From Hyphochytrium catenoides (taxonomy: Eukaryota > Sar > Hyphochytriomycetes > Hyphochytriales > Hyphochytriaceae), in contig FLMG01000372.1 in NCBI GenBank assembly GCA_900088475.1, positions 1-60,570 of the forward strand: a stretch of 60,570 nt of DNA. The letters run 5' to 3'. Each line of letters opens with the position of its first letter. The first letter of the stretch is position 1. The notes beneath the pieces were generated by a model that was given only the letters and a program-made list of their open reading frames with translations, was not told the origin of the DNA and did not search any database. Below are positions 21,588 through 34,100 of this stretch, piece after piece. The position numbers and the translations under genes were made by a program.

Positions 21588-24500
21588 GAGGCGACACTGC
21601 TGGATGGTGTTATGACACTGTCATCAAAAAGGAAGTGCGAATACCAGCTGGTGGAGAAGGAGGAAGCACCGCCGCGGTGGCAGTCTAGGTCTACTCAGTC
21701 CTCGTCATCGCTTCAATCTGGCACCTTCCCTTTACTTGCGCTTGATCTCAAGATGAAAAGTTGCTGCCCAAACAGCAGCAGCAAGAAGGCAGCAGCAGGC
21801 AACAACTAGGGAACTCAAGTCCTTCGCATGTTCTAACTGTCATAACAAGAACAAGAAGGCTCATACAAAGCTATGAGTCCTTGCTTGTGGTCCAAGAAGA
21901 AGAAGAAGAAGAGATCCCTCTGGTCAACACACAATTGCTATGGCCGTAATAACGATATCACCGTCGAACACAGCAACACCACTGTGCTCCTGTCATAAAC
22001 CCCCATCACGACATCAATTTAGCCGTTACCGGCATTCACTGGCCCCTTTAGATCCAGATGCGGGATCCGACGTGCCCCCCGCCAAGTGCAAAGCTCAATT
22101 CAGGAGTGTATGTAGTACGAGTACGTGTACGAGTAAGTGGTTCTCAGCTGTACAGTCAAGAAAACACAAGCTTGTCATAGAACGATGTAGGTACAAACAA
22201 CTCTGTCTCGAGAATAAAGGTCATTACTCATCAACAACGAGAGACAATGTTCTACGAAGGTTACGGAGTTTCTGTTTCGATAGAAGAATCTTCTGCATGC
22301 AAAAGGGTTCTTGTAAATCTACATTTCTTTGCTGAGATGAAAAAAAGAATGATGTTGTTTTGAGACGTCGTCGGAGGATGGTCATCGTCACGACACTGCC
22401 ATTGTTTTAGCAGCAAAGAAACCTCATCTGCCCTTGCATCTCCCTCATGAAGAAGAAGCGCGCAGACCACAACAACCCGCCAGTCAAATTAGCGGCCGCT
22501 GCCATAGTAGTAGAACTATATCGTCTGCCCTGTCATCTCATAGTAGTAGCTCCGCTGCTGCTGCGATTATCCTCGCCAATTCTTCTTCTGCAGTTTCGTA
22601 ATAAACCGCCAATCATGCCGCCACCTCCATAATAGCAGCCACCAACATCAGCAGCAACCGCAAGCACCGTGGTCAAGGTCATGAGACCCTGAATTTCTTC
22701 TTTTTGCCAAACCTGGCACAACCCTAACAACAGTTAGCCTTATTATTCTGCTACTACATCTTTAGGAGGATGAAATACCTCCTGCCGTCTTCCTTTATTT
22801 TTCTCCTACTTCTTCGAGTTGGTTCGTTCGTTATTAAGAGCGATGGATAGTACTCTCCTCTGGAGCCAGAATTTTGCACCTCCGTGGAAACGAGAGAAGA
22901 AAATACTAAAGAGCTAATTGCTGCTGATACGACAGTGAGTGGTAGGAGCCCCAGCCTTTTATAGGGCATCATCTTCCCCTCCCTTTGATGATAAATAGTA
23001 ATCCTGACTTCTGAGATTCATAGCTTCGGCCGCCCCTCCCTTGATGATGATATGTTGTTTATTTGCCCTTTCTCAATTGTCAAAACTATCAATACTACAT
23101 CTCCTCTTACCCGATCGAGCACGATTACAAACAACAGCTGCGGTTTTTGTCGTCCTTCTTCACCAGCAGCAACAGTCACCCTCCTCGCATCATCGCCGTC
23201 AAGAGGATTAACTTGTTGATATCCGCCGCAGAAGAGATTTCAAAGACAGGATAATAAAATACGTAGGAGTTTTCGCTTCTTATTAGTCGCGCATCCTCCA
23301 GGTACGACAACTCTGCCTCTAATAATAATACTAACCACGATGTTCTATTAATCAACAGCAGTACGACGGGGGGAGAGGAGGTCGCTCAGCATGTATTTTT
23401 CTCTTTCTCGCAGAAAGGGCAAAGGGATACGGACGGGCCACGAGGGAAACGGGTCTCGACCGACCTTTCTTCTCTTCTTCTTTCTAGTCTGTTACCATCC
23501 ACTACTGCTTTATTATAGTGATACCCTTCAACAAGAACAAGAATCAACAAGCAACAAGCCCCTGGCAGACGTCACTACAGCATGATGGTGGTTGCTGGGT
23601 TGCTGAGGACTTTTTCTTTTCCTACGTTGAATGGGCACCAACCCAGGCTCTGTCATCCCATCATAAGGTAAGCCTCTCTCTCTCTTCCTCGTGTATATCT
23701 TCGCTTCCTTACTCTCCGTTCCTTCCGTTTCTCTTCTTCTTCGTCTTTTCTATGGTGAAAAAAACCATGGCCACCACCACCACCTCCACCATCCAGCGAA
23801 GAAAGACGTACAAGGAGACCTTAGGACAAGCTTAATTTGGCAGTCGTAGACAACAGAAATGGGACCTGCCATTAGTGCCTCTTTGAAGACATCTACCTAC
23901 GCCCGCTATCTAGTAGATGCATGCACGGCACATAGCCGGAGGAGGAGAAGAAGAATCAATCAACAATCCCATTCTTTCTGCTGCTGCTGCTGCTGCTGGT
24001 GGGGTGATGGTGGAGTGTGTGGTGACCACGGGATGTGTAGAATGATGCTTCCTACCAACCCAGAAGAAGAGTCAAGGTCATGTTGAGAAATGATTGCTGG
24101 TGGTGGTGGCGGGCGGCCTGCAATCAATCATCATCAGCAGCGCTGTTGTTTTGGCTTGGTGCAAAGAGAAGCAGAAGGAGCCAATCTTACGTACTAAACC
24201 TGGGGGCTGTATTCAGGATAGTAGGGATTATAGCCAGCTTTATTCTGGATGACACCAGTAAGGTTCAGGCTGGGGACACTCGAAGGGGCACAACATAGAG
24301 CGCCGTTTCAATCTCTGTGAAAAGCTAGTACCGGGGTAGCGGCGACGGAGAGGAGACGAGACGCCTGCCAGAAGCTCCAACAGGTAAGAAGAGTCCTGGG
24401 CCTCTAACACCAGCCAACCTAAGGTACGGTTCCGCTGGCGCTAATAAGTGGTGGTGTTTCAGATTGCGGAGTTAGACTGAGAAAGTGGCCAGCGGCGGTA

Positions 24501-24623
24501 CTGTTCCTCATAAAGGCTGTTACAGGCGTTGGATATTGAGAGAAGCTAAGCGAAAAGGTATCGGGTGGGGCACCGTGACGTACAGAGCTAAGTGAGCAGC
24601 CTGCTCACTAGCTGGTTGCAGCG
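21588..24623. other. 3 kb gene-poor DNA upstream of the dynein gene
   Basis: Trinucleotide tracts abound: (GAA)n near 21893-21912, CCACCA repeats near 23770-23795 and (CTG)7 at 23978-23998. I found no conserved coding signal. The last few hundred bases should include the dynein promoter and 5' UTR; I see no defined element. Confidence 0.5.
23978..23998. repeat. (CTG)7 microsatellite
   Basis: Seven perfect CTG units in non-coding DNA 0.6 kb upstream of the dynein start codon. Confidence 0.9.
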
Positions 24624-27600
24624 ATGTCGGCCTCGTCGGCTTCTTCCGTGTCAAGCCCCTCGGCGGGACTTAGAAGGACGTCGACCAACTCTCATCTTAG
24701 TGGTGCCCTGAGCTTTAGAGGTCAGGCCCCTGCTTCGGAGGAGCATTTGGACCAGCGTCGAACTTATGCTTTGTCACTAGTTGAGTGGATCAGAGGGAAA
24801 ATTGTGCTTCCTGGGTACAAGCCTACAATGTGGCAACCGAAACATGCGAAGGCAACCGAAGCCTTCATCCTAGGCCACGATGTGGTCATACTTTTTTCTA
24901 TCACCGCCGACGAGCTTTGCACCGTAGCTGGTCCACCTTTTTCTAGCACCTTCCTCACTCCGGACCTTCCTGGACTAATGTTCTTCATTAAGAGAGAAGT
25001 GCCTCCAAACCCGAACAAGAAGACCTACGGCCTCAACTTCACCCTCCAGTTCGGCACGTCCTCCTCAAACGTTTTGGAATCGCTACATCGATTGATGGAG
25101 TCGATGTACTCAAAGTGGTAGGTCATCGACGGACAAAGATCTTCTCTGTATCCTTATCATTCCCTTTAGAACATGCGCAGCACCTTATAGGTACTGAACA
25201 TGTCTTAACTTCAACCGTTCGTCTAGGATCTATAACGGCGAGATACGTCTTCCGGAGAGCGTGATGAAGGACCTTTCCCTACAAACCTACCGGTTCATGA
25301 CGCAGCTTAACGAGGTGATCCACACGGAGAAAGGTGAGGACCAAGGGTGAGGACCAAGTCGTTCAACCACCAAAATCCTCGTCGTCCATCACTCCAAAAT
25401 CGTCATATGAACAGAGAGACACGTGCTAAAACCTTTCCGCTACCAATTGTTCCTTTACCTTTTCTCTACCTCGATCCTTTCTCCCGGTCTCTGCTTTGGT
25501 CAAAGGCAACACCATCATCTACGTACCATCATTTGTCCAGAGTGAATTCTCGCCTGCTCAGCTTGAGGACAAGGACTTTGTCCAGCAGCTGGACACGATG
25601 ATAATACACTGGACGAGACAGATTAAAGCCGTGGTTAACCGCTACGATGACAGCCGCGTCAGCGAGGATGCGGGCCCTTTAGACGAAATTGAGTTCTGGG
25701 AGCATCGTGCGACTGATCTGGAGAGTATCATTTCTCAGCTGGAGCAGCCCGGCGTCAAGAACGTGGTCAAGGGTCTGCAAACTACCAAGTCTTCTTACAT
25801 TGCATCCTTCACGCGAGCATCGCAACAAATTGAAAATGGAGCTATGGAAGCGAAGGACAACTTGAGGTTTCTGAGGAAGATTGAGCCCACCTGCGTGGAA
25901 CTTTCGAGATCGTCCCTGAAGGATTTGCCCAAGTTATTACCCGTCATCTTGAACTATACTAGATTGATATGGAACTATTCCTCCTTCTATAATACAGAGG
26001 AGCGCATTCTAGGCCTACTGAGGAAAACGAGTAACGAGATTATTAGACGCTGCCGCTCTAGGTAAGTGTCAGGGGCAGGACAGGAAGAATTTGACCTGTG
26101 ACCTAATGTAGCGCGTCCCCATCCAACCATTGTTATCCGGGGCAGCATCTCCCTTGACGAAATGTTCGGAGGAGACATCGCTCTCTCCATTTCGGCACTC
26201 AACGACAGCATCCATTGCGGGGAGGTTTGGCGGTACGTTTCCTTCAAACCATACATTAATATTTGGGTTTGCTTGAGCCTTTCTCCATCTCACTAGACTC
26301 TTCACCATAAACTCTCGCTCGGGCATCACTATAGATTTTGACGTTCTTTGCATGCAGCGAGAGTTACCATCGCACCATCACGATGATGACAAAAAAAGGA
26401 GAAAGGCTGTGGACAACGAGTATCTCGACCATATTTGCTCAGGTAGGGATGTCCTCCGGTGGACTGTCTTCATTATAGCTCATGACGTTTGACTGTATTC
26501 CGCTACTGCAAAAGGTCGACGCCTTCGTTCAAAGGTGTAGAGACCTATTGGAGATCTGCGATGCACAGATGCAATTTCTCCGGCGAATGCCAGGAGGCAA
26601 GATCAAGCCGATTCCGCACTTCTCGGGCACCAGGGCGGAGACAATCATTAAGAGCCTGAAGGTCGTCGAGGAGCAATTCATTTCTCATATTGCCACCCTT
26701 CAGAATGCAGGTATGCAAGATAGTTCGCGTCTTCCTCAGGGAGTACGGCATTATCTTCATTGCGACCATTCCGAAAGCGGTGCACATGTTCTGAAATAAT
26801 AAATTTCAGATTATGATATCCTGGACATTAAGGCCATGCGCTGGCAGCATGACTTCAATGCCCTGAGAGATGCCATCAAAGACATGGAGGGCATGATTCA
26901 GAACGTCATTCATCAATCTTTGGACAACGCTGGAGCGATCATTAGTGCCGCCGAGCTTATCGTGGTAAGTATTTGGACTCAATAATTAAACAAGCACCAT
27001 TCTTAGTCCGCGCTAGGGTCTCATCGTTTGCTTTCTTTCGCGACAGTGCAAGGGCTATTTATTTGACAGTTAGCCTAGATTTATGACTGATGTCTTCTTC
27101 TCCCAATTCCTGGTCCCCAGTCGTTTATGAGCTTGGCTAGTCGCCCCGCGATAGTTTCCTGTCTCAACAAGCGTTCGGCTGATGTCTTTCTCTCATTGAA
27201 GAGCGAGATACTTTTCTTCAGGAACGTCTTTGAGCAGCAGAAGGTAGTAAGAAGGGCCCTCGCTGCAATCGTTGCACATTTCTTACTTGAAACGCTTTCG
27301 TCCTTTTCCTCTTTCTTGTGGACTTGTATCTTGCTTATACTCCTGTTTGGAAAGTGTCATCACTTCTCCTCTCCTGTTACTTCTTGCATAATGCTGACCA
27401 TTTCGGTCATACCGCTAGCACCTTCCGCCGCTTCATCCGCACGAGCCAAAGTTCGCTGGCGGGGCTATGTGGGCGAGGAGCATCTTGCGAAGACTGCACT
27501 ATACGACAGAAGTGGTTTCGGGCTATCTCAGCCACGTTTCTGGCTGCCCAGAAAGCGAAGAGGTGATGAGAATCCTTCCTGCTTTTTCGTTTGTGCAGCC

Positions 27601-30600
27601 TCGGTTTACGTGCGTCAGCTCCAGCATGCCATTGCTAAGGAACCTATATCTCAGGCCTCTGCAGCTCTGGAAGCTGTTACACTTGCATGCAAAGACTTTG
27701 TACAAAAGAAGTACGACGACTGGATAGCAGAATTCCAGACTGTGACTGGTAATTTGGCTGCAAGAAATAAAATAGGAATCACCTTCTCGTAATATATATG
27801 CACGACTAAATCTGCCATGGTGATGTCATCGTCACAGAGACAACCAGTTTACCGGCTCGGTTGGACAGTCCTCTAATTCGAAGAGCAAAGAGGACAACTG
27901 CGGAACACAAGTCCGGCTGTAAGTGCCTATTCGGTCCGAGTCTTCCTCTCACTGTCTTTTACACGATCTCTAAAGGAAGTGTCGTAAAGTCTTTGAGCAT
28001 TTTTGCTCTTTGGTCATTTTCAACATTGAGTGCGTTGCGTCTCTAAGCTTCATCACCTCCCAACTTATTTATCTTCCATGCTTGTCTGCCTTTCACTTAG
28101 CACTGCTGGAAAACAACTTTGATGTATACGTTCTACGGCTTTTCGCGGAGGTTCCACGATGGCAGATTTTGGGTGGCAATTTTGAGGTGCCTTATGCGGC
28201 ACATGACGTGAACAACCAAAGGGAGCAACTCCGCATAGTTCGTGAAGGCATTCAGACCGTCGTCGCGGAATATAATGCAATAATGAATCAGTTGTCTGAT
28301 ACTGAGAGGAAGCTCTTTGAGGACACCATCAAGAAGCTGGACCGAGTCATCAAGCCTGGTTTGGAGACAATTAAATGGAGCGCCAAGAGACACATTACCG
28401 AAAGGTGAGATTGGATTAGATGTACGGGTAGCTGGGTTTAAGGCTGCTCTGCCAACAACAAGTAGAGGGCGATTAGGTGAAACAGAAATTCAACTTAAGA
28501 GGGTACGAAAGGACAAAAAGGTGGCGCAGCTCCATGAGTTTCCAACCGAGAAAAGGAAGTGGTAGAGGCTAAAAGCGGCAGATACAAACTGACCTTAGTG
28601 TGGGACCAGCCAGGAGACAGCGGTCATCCTCCGTGGCTTCTATCACGTGCCTGACATATAAATTGTTTAAGGTTCATTCAGGAAGCACGACACCATTGCA
28701 ATAGTGTTTTGCAAACTATTGCTAGCTTCAAACATAGTAAAAATGCGGTCTCTCGATCTATATCAGAGATGAGAGGAATGATCCTTGTATCCATCGACAA
28801 GAACTATGTCTACAACGTGGAGGAATTCGATGGAAGGCAAAAGGACCATTTGGCAGTCCAAGAGAAGCGACTCAAGACCACTCTTCATGGAATCTGCCAT
28901 ACTATCGAAGAGATGCATGCATTTTTTGAAAATTCGTCAAGTGAAGTGCAGAGGCAGTGGGCTCGGTGAGTGGATAGGAGTCCTCCTATTGCAATCTTCT
29001 GTGTCTTTCTGAGATTTCGGTTTTCGCTATCAGTCTCTCTAACAGTTCACCCACTGCCACGACTACCACTTTTCCCCCTTGGTCGACCGCAACGGCACTC
29101 TTTCCAGAACACCTTGCCATGCTCTACCTTTCACCCGCTTGCTACCTGTGCTTGCATTAGCCCTTGCGATCGGTCTTCACTTTTCTCCTCTAATGCACGG
29201 TCCCGTATCCAGCTATGTGAAGGCAACGGAAACAGATATAGATGAAGCCCTTCGGTTTGCAATAAAGAAGTCTCTCCAGGAGCTTGGCCGGTGCATCACT
29301 GGCGATAAACATACTGAACCGCCGCCACTCTTTGAGCTGAAAGTTATGCTAGGGAATAAGAGTGTCGAGATTGTGCCCAGCACAGGAAAATTGGTGCAAA
29401 CTACCAACAACATAGCCAAGCATCTCATTGAGAGCATCTCCCTCGTCCCGCGCCTACCAGAGCTAATGAAGAGAACCAACATTCAAATCGTACTGCAAGA
29501 GAACCAGCTCTCAGCTCTCACAGCTCTGGCGGCTGTACCGCGACCGTCCACTTCGGTTACCACTTCTACTGCTGTCACGGCGGTTTCCTCTTCAATCGAG
29601 AGCATTGCGGAGAGGGAACCTTTGGAAGTGGACACTGCGCAGTCTCATCATGAGAACTTGAGTAGGCCCTTAACAGTGCGGACAAGTGCTCCGGAGCTAG
29701 AATTTTTAGGCTTAAAGGTGGACCACTCATCCCCGCTGGTGAAGGCCATTATGGGTGACGAGGAGATCGTTCGGGTCATCGTAGGCATTGCGAACTCCTT
29801 GACCTCTTCTATGTCTTCCGTGCAGTCTCATCTGTCCTACTGGAATAAGTACAGACATCTATGGGAACAGGATAGCGCAGCTTTCTTTCGCCGCTATGAG
29901 AAGGCAAACAGGACATTGGATCAGGTAAGGGAGAGGGAAGAAGGTGGATTGTAAGCAGTAAGGCTCATATCCTCCAGGATGGCTACCGTAACTGTCCTTC
30001 TTTCCGCCAAGTTAACTATCTGGGTCCAAAGCAGACGTCTACTATATTACTGCTAACCTGCACCTTTGGTACCCACATCTCGCTAACGAATGCCCTCCTC
30101 GGACCATCACTCATTGCACCGCCGCGCAGTTCCGCTCCGACATTCAACGATACATGGAAACCAACGACCAGATTCAGAAGGAAGATATCCTGACTAACGT
30201 TAACTTCATCAAGCTTGACGTCTCACAGCTCAAGGAAGCCCTCTCTCAGCACTGTCTAAAGTGGATCAACGGCATGCTTCGGCTTCTGTCAGACAAAGCT
30301 TCAGCGGAGCTTAACACTCTCGTGGAGACATTGAAACAGCAAGGGGCGGCACTTAGAGAACGTCCGTCAGACCTCAATCAGCTAGGAGAGAGCGTGAAGC
30401 TTGCGCAGAACGTGAAGGAGAAACTGCCAGAGCTGGAGAATTCTCTACCTCCACTTAGAGAAAAATTTGAGACTCTTGCCAAGTTTGACATTCATCCTTC
30501 GCCAGAAGACCAAGGTGCCCTCGACAGCCTTCCTCGGCTCCTTCAGGACTACTCTCAAGCAGCAACGGAGGCAGAGATAATAATCCGAGATAGTAAGACG

Positions 30601-31122
30601 AAGATGAAGCTTACTCTCCAAGAGGCCCTCACCCATTTGGAGGCACAAACAGCTGAACTAAAAAGGGAAGCATACACGCTGCTGCCCTATGGAGCTGAGC
30701 ACTCTCCCTCCACTGCTAAGGGTATGATCGAGGCATTTGGAGCCAAAATAAAGGCTGTCAAGGATCAGCAACGGTACTTCTACTCGCTTCTATGTTGTTC
30801 AGCAGTCCTTTTTGTGGAAATGTGTGGGTAGACAAGGTCTGCCAGATACATATCACTAACAGCATCATCCTTTTGGCGGAAACCCCTATTCCCGAATCCC
30901 AATATACCCGTGTTGCCATACTAAACTGCAACCTCTTTATGACTGCTTTGCTCTAGCTCCCTGAGCAGTGGTATGGAGATATTTGGCATCACCCAAGGAA
31001 GCAACGAGACGATATCTTCTCTAGAGAAAGACCAGGTCTCTCTTTCAGAAGTATGGGACCTCACTGCAAGCTGGGATGCCTCCTGGAACCAATGGAAAAC
31101 AAAGCTCTTAGGAGAGATCAAG
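24624..31122 (+). other. Dynein tail (DHC N-terminal region) exons
   Basis: Clear exons include 24624-25118, 25227-25333, 25506-26061, 26146-26232, 26358-26442, 26515-26710, 26812-26965, 27121-27243, about 28102-28406, 28671-28967, 29209-29922, about 30129-30775 and 30957-31122. Typical N1-region signatures are [56 protein letters not shown] and LFAEVPRWQ. This part holds intermediate chains and docks the arm on the doublet. Confidence 0.85.
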
Positions 31123-34100
31123 GTAACCACAAGGAGCATTTCGGGGGAACCGATGATTGATTGTTGGGGTAGAGAAATGGCGATTAAAGTGGTAAACTTG
31201 AGGTTTAAAGCACCACCTCCTGACGCTTCCTGCCTATCTCGCTTGTTCTACCCTCACCATTTCCAAGTTGTCATTTCAAGTTCCCTAACGCTTCTCTCGT
31301 CCTGCAACAGGTGGAAGAAATGGAGGCAGCGTCTGCTTCCTTTACCAAGCAACTTCTCAAGATAAGCAAGGAGGCTAAGAAGTGGAAGGTTGTGCGAGCC
31401 TAAAGTGCCCGGTGCTATGCTTTTTTGCACGCCTAAGTACAGGCTACTGCGTCTCATTAGCCATAACTACATGTCCTGTTCGTATATTCTTACCTCCACC
31501 AATGATAACCGTCGCTTCCTCTTCTTGCATGTGCCTCTCAGGTTTGGGAGACGCTGAAATTAAAGCTGGACCAGTTCAAACAGACACTTCCGCTCATTCA
31601 GGACCTTCGGTCGCCCGCGTTGCGTTCCAGGCACTGGCAGAAAATAAAAGAGGAGACAGGAGAGAACTTCGATCCTCATGGAACGGATTTTTCGTTAGAA
31701 AAGGTCTTCTCTTTGGGCCTTCACTTGCATGCAGAAAAGATTGGGACTTTAGCTGCAACTGCCCAGAAAGAGCTAGACATCGAGCTTGCTCTGGAGTCAA
31801 TTAGAGAAAACTGGCGAGGGCTAAAGGTAAGGAGTTTGATGGATATGACTTAGTAGTTACCATTAGAAAAGAACCGTCAGCCAAGACTACCTGCTCCAAC
31901 GCCGTCATTTTTCAGTACCGACGTCAACTATGTGTTCTTTCCTTTTCGCACTTTATGGATAGATATGTTTCACTTTCCTCTATCATACCGCACCTTTCTA
32001 GACGATATTCATCAGCTACCTACTCTCAATCTTACCCTGATCCTTTCGATAATCTTGTGTTTCTTCCGGTGCACATCCACATCATAAAATACGCCCAGAT
32101 CGACATCGCTCGCTATAAAAATAGCTACTTCAAGATCACAAGCACAGAGGACCTGATTTCCCAATTGGAAGAGGACGAAGTCCAGCTGTCCGCAATGAAG
32201 GCGTCGGCGTTCTTCGCGTCTTTTGCTGACGAAATACTAAGCTGGGAAAGAGCTCTCTCTTCTCTATCTGAGACGCTGGACTCTCTGCTATTACTGCAAA
32301 GGACTTGGATGTATCTAGAAAGCATTTTCCTTTCCTCTGAGGACATAAGGAAGCAGCTTCCTTCTGAGAGTGGAGTGTTTGAGGCTGTGCACAATGAGTT
32401 CGTGAGCGTCATGAGCGGTATTCACGCCCAACCTAACGCCAAGGCTGTAGCAACTCAGCCAGGCTTCTTGGCCAAGTAGGAGCTCACTCTCACACTCTTT
32501 TACGATGGGCTTGGCTTGTTGTTACTGTTTCTTCCTCTTGAACTCATCTCCCTCTTATCTGGCTAACTCCGTCCCAGCTCAATCTGAGGTTCTCCCACAT
32601 TTTTGAAGAGAATCATGTCTGACAAAACTAACGCTATTCCTTCAATGTCCTCTTATGTGATGGACAGGCTAACTGTTTTGCAAGAGAGGCTTGACTTTGT
32701 TCAAAAGAGTTTGGACCAGGTATGAAATAGGATGCCCGGCTTCTTACCGTCGTCTTTCGTCTCCAGTTAGCAATTTGGGCCATTCGTTACGGGCGCCAAT
32801 ACCATCAATTGACTCTAGTCGCACCAGACTTCGCTTCCCCTTCTTACATCCGTACCTTGCGCCACCCTCTCCTGTTCCTAGTATCTTGAGACGAAGCGGA
32901 TGATTTTCCCGCGCTTTTATTTTCTCTCCAATGATGATCTATTGGAGATTCTGGGCCAGCAGAAGGATCCGGAACAAGTACAGAAGCACATCAAGAAGTG
33001 CTTTGAGGGAATAAAATCATTGAGTCTGAGGCTGCCTGAAGGGGCCGAAGTCGAAAAGGATAAGGAAAAAGCACTTCCACAAGTGGCAGCGGGAATGGTT
33101 TCTCCAGATGGGGAGAGAGTCCTGTTCCTTATGTCCATTGCGGTAGATGGTCCTGTGGAGCAGTGGCTGGTGCAAGTAGAAAAGGAAATGGTGAACAGCC
33201 TTAGGAAGGAGCTCTCCTCCTGCCTCTTGGGATACAAAGGCAAGAAGGAGAAATGGATCAAGGACCACCCCGGACAGTTGCTAATCACCGCCGGGTCCAT
33301 TATGTGGACCAATGACTGCACAAAGGCCTTACAAGAGGTAGTTTGATACCCTTTGTCAAAGACTATCCCTTCGCTGTCTCAGTTTGATTACAAGGTCTCA
33401 ATACGGTTATGAACTTGTCCTGATCCTCCAGTCTCCTCATTTGGTGCTGTCTTGAACTTTGTTGTTAACCGGGGTACCAATACAGGTTGCAGCAGGGGAT
33501 AAAACGGCCCTGAGGCAACTCAGAAAGCGCTGGGTCCAGCTGTTGCACAAGTTAGCTGAGGGGGTGCGCAGTCCTCTCTCTCCATTAGAGAGGAGGAAGA
33601 TTGTTGCCCTTATCACTTCGGAAATACATGCCAGGGACGTTATCGAGAAGATGATACGACAAGGCTGTCAGCACTTTACGGATTTTGAGTGGCTGATGCA
33701 GGTAGGGTATTCCTAGCTCATTAAGGAGGTGAAGGGAGGTTGGGGAGCTGCACCCTTCCTCGCAGGTACACTCCCAAGTTAATCGGACTAATGCGGGCCT
33801 ATCTCTATTTCCCTAAATTACACTGCTGTGCAGCTCCGATTCTATTGGAACAAAGAGCAGGGGCCTTCTGGTACTTGTGAAGTCCGGCAGACCCTGAATT
33901 TGCTGAACTACAGCTACGAATATCAGGGAAACAACGGACGACTAGTGGTTACCCCTCTCACAGACCGCTGTGTGGTATGAGAGCAGACCGAGCGTCCTAC
34001 TGACATTCTTATCATCATTTATCTATATCTTGCACTACCCAAGCGACACCAACCAGGGTCGCTGGCTCTCACTTTGACTGCCTCCTCGCGGTTGTGCTTG

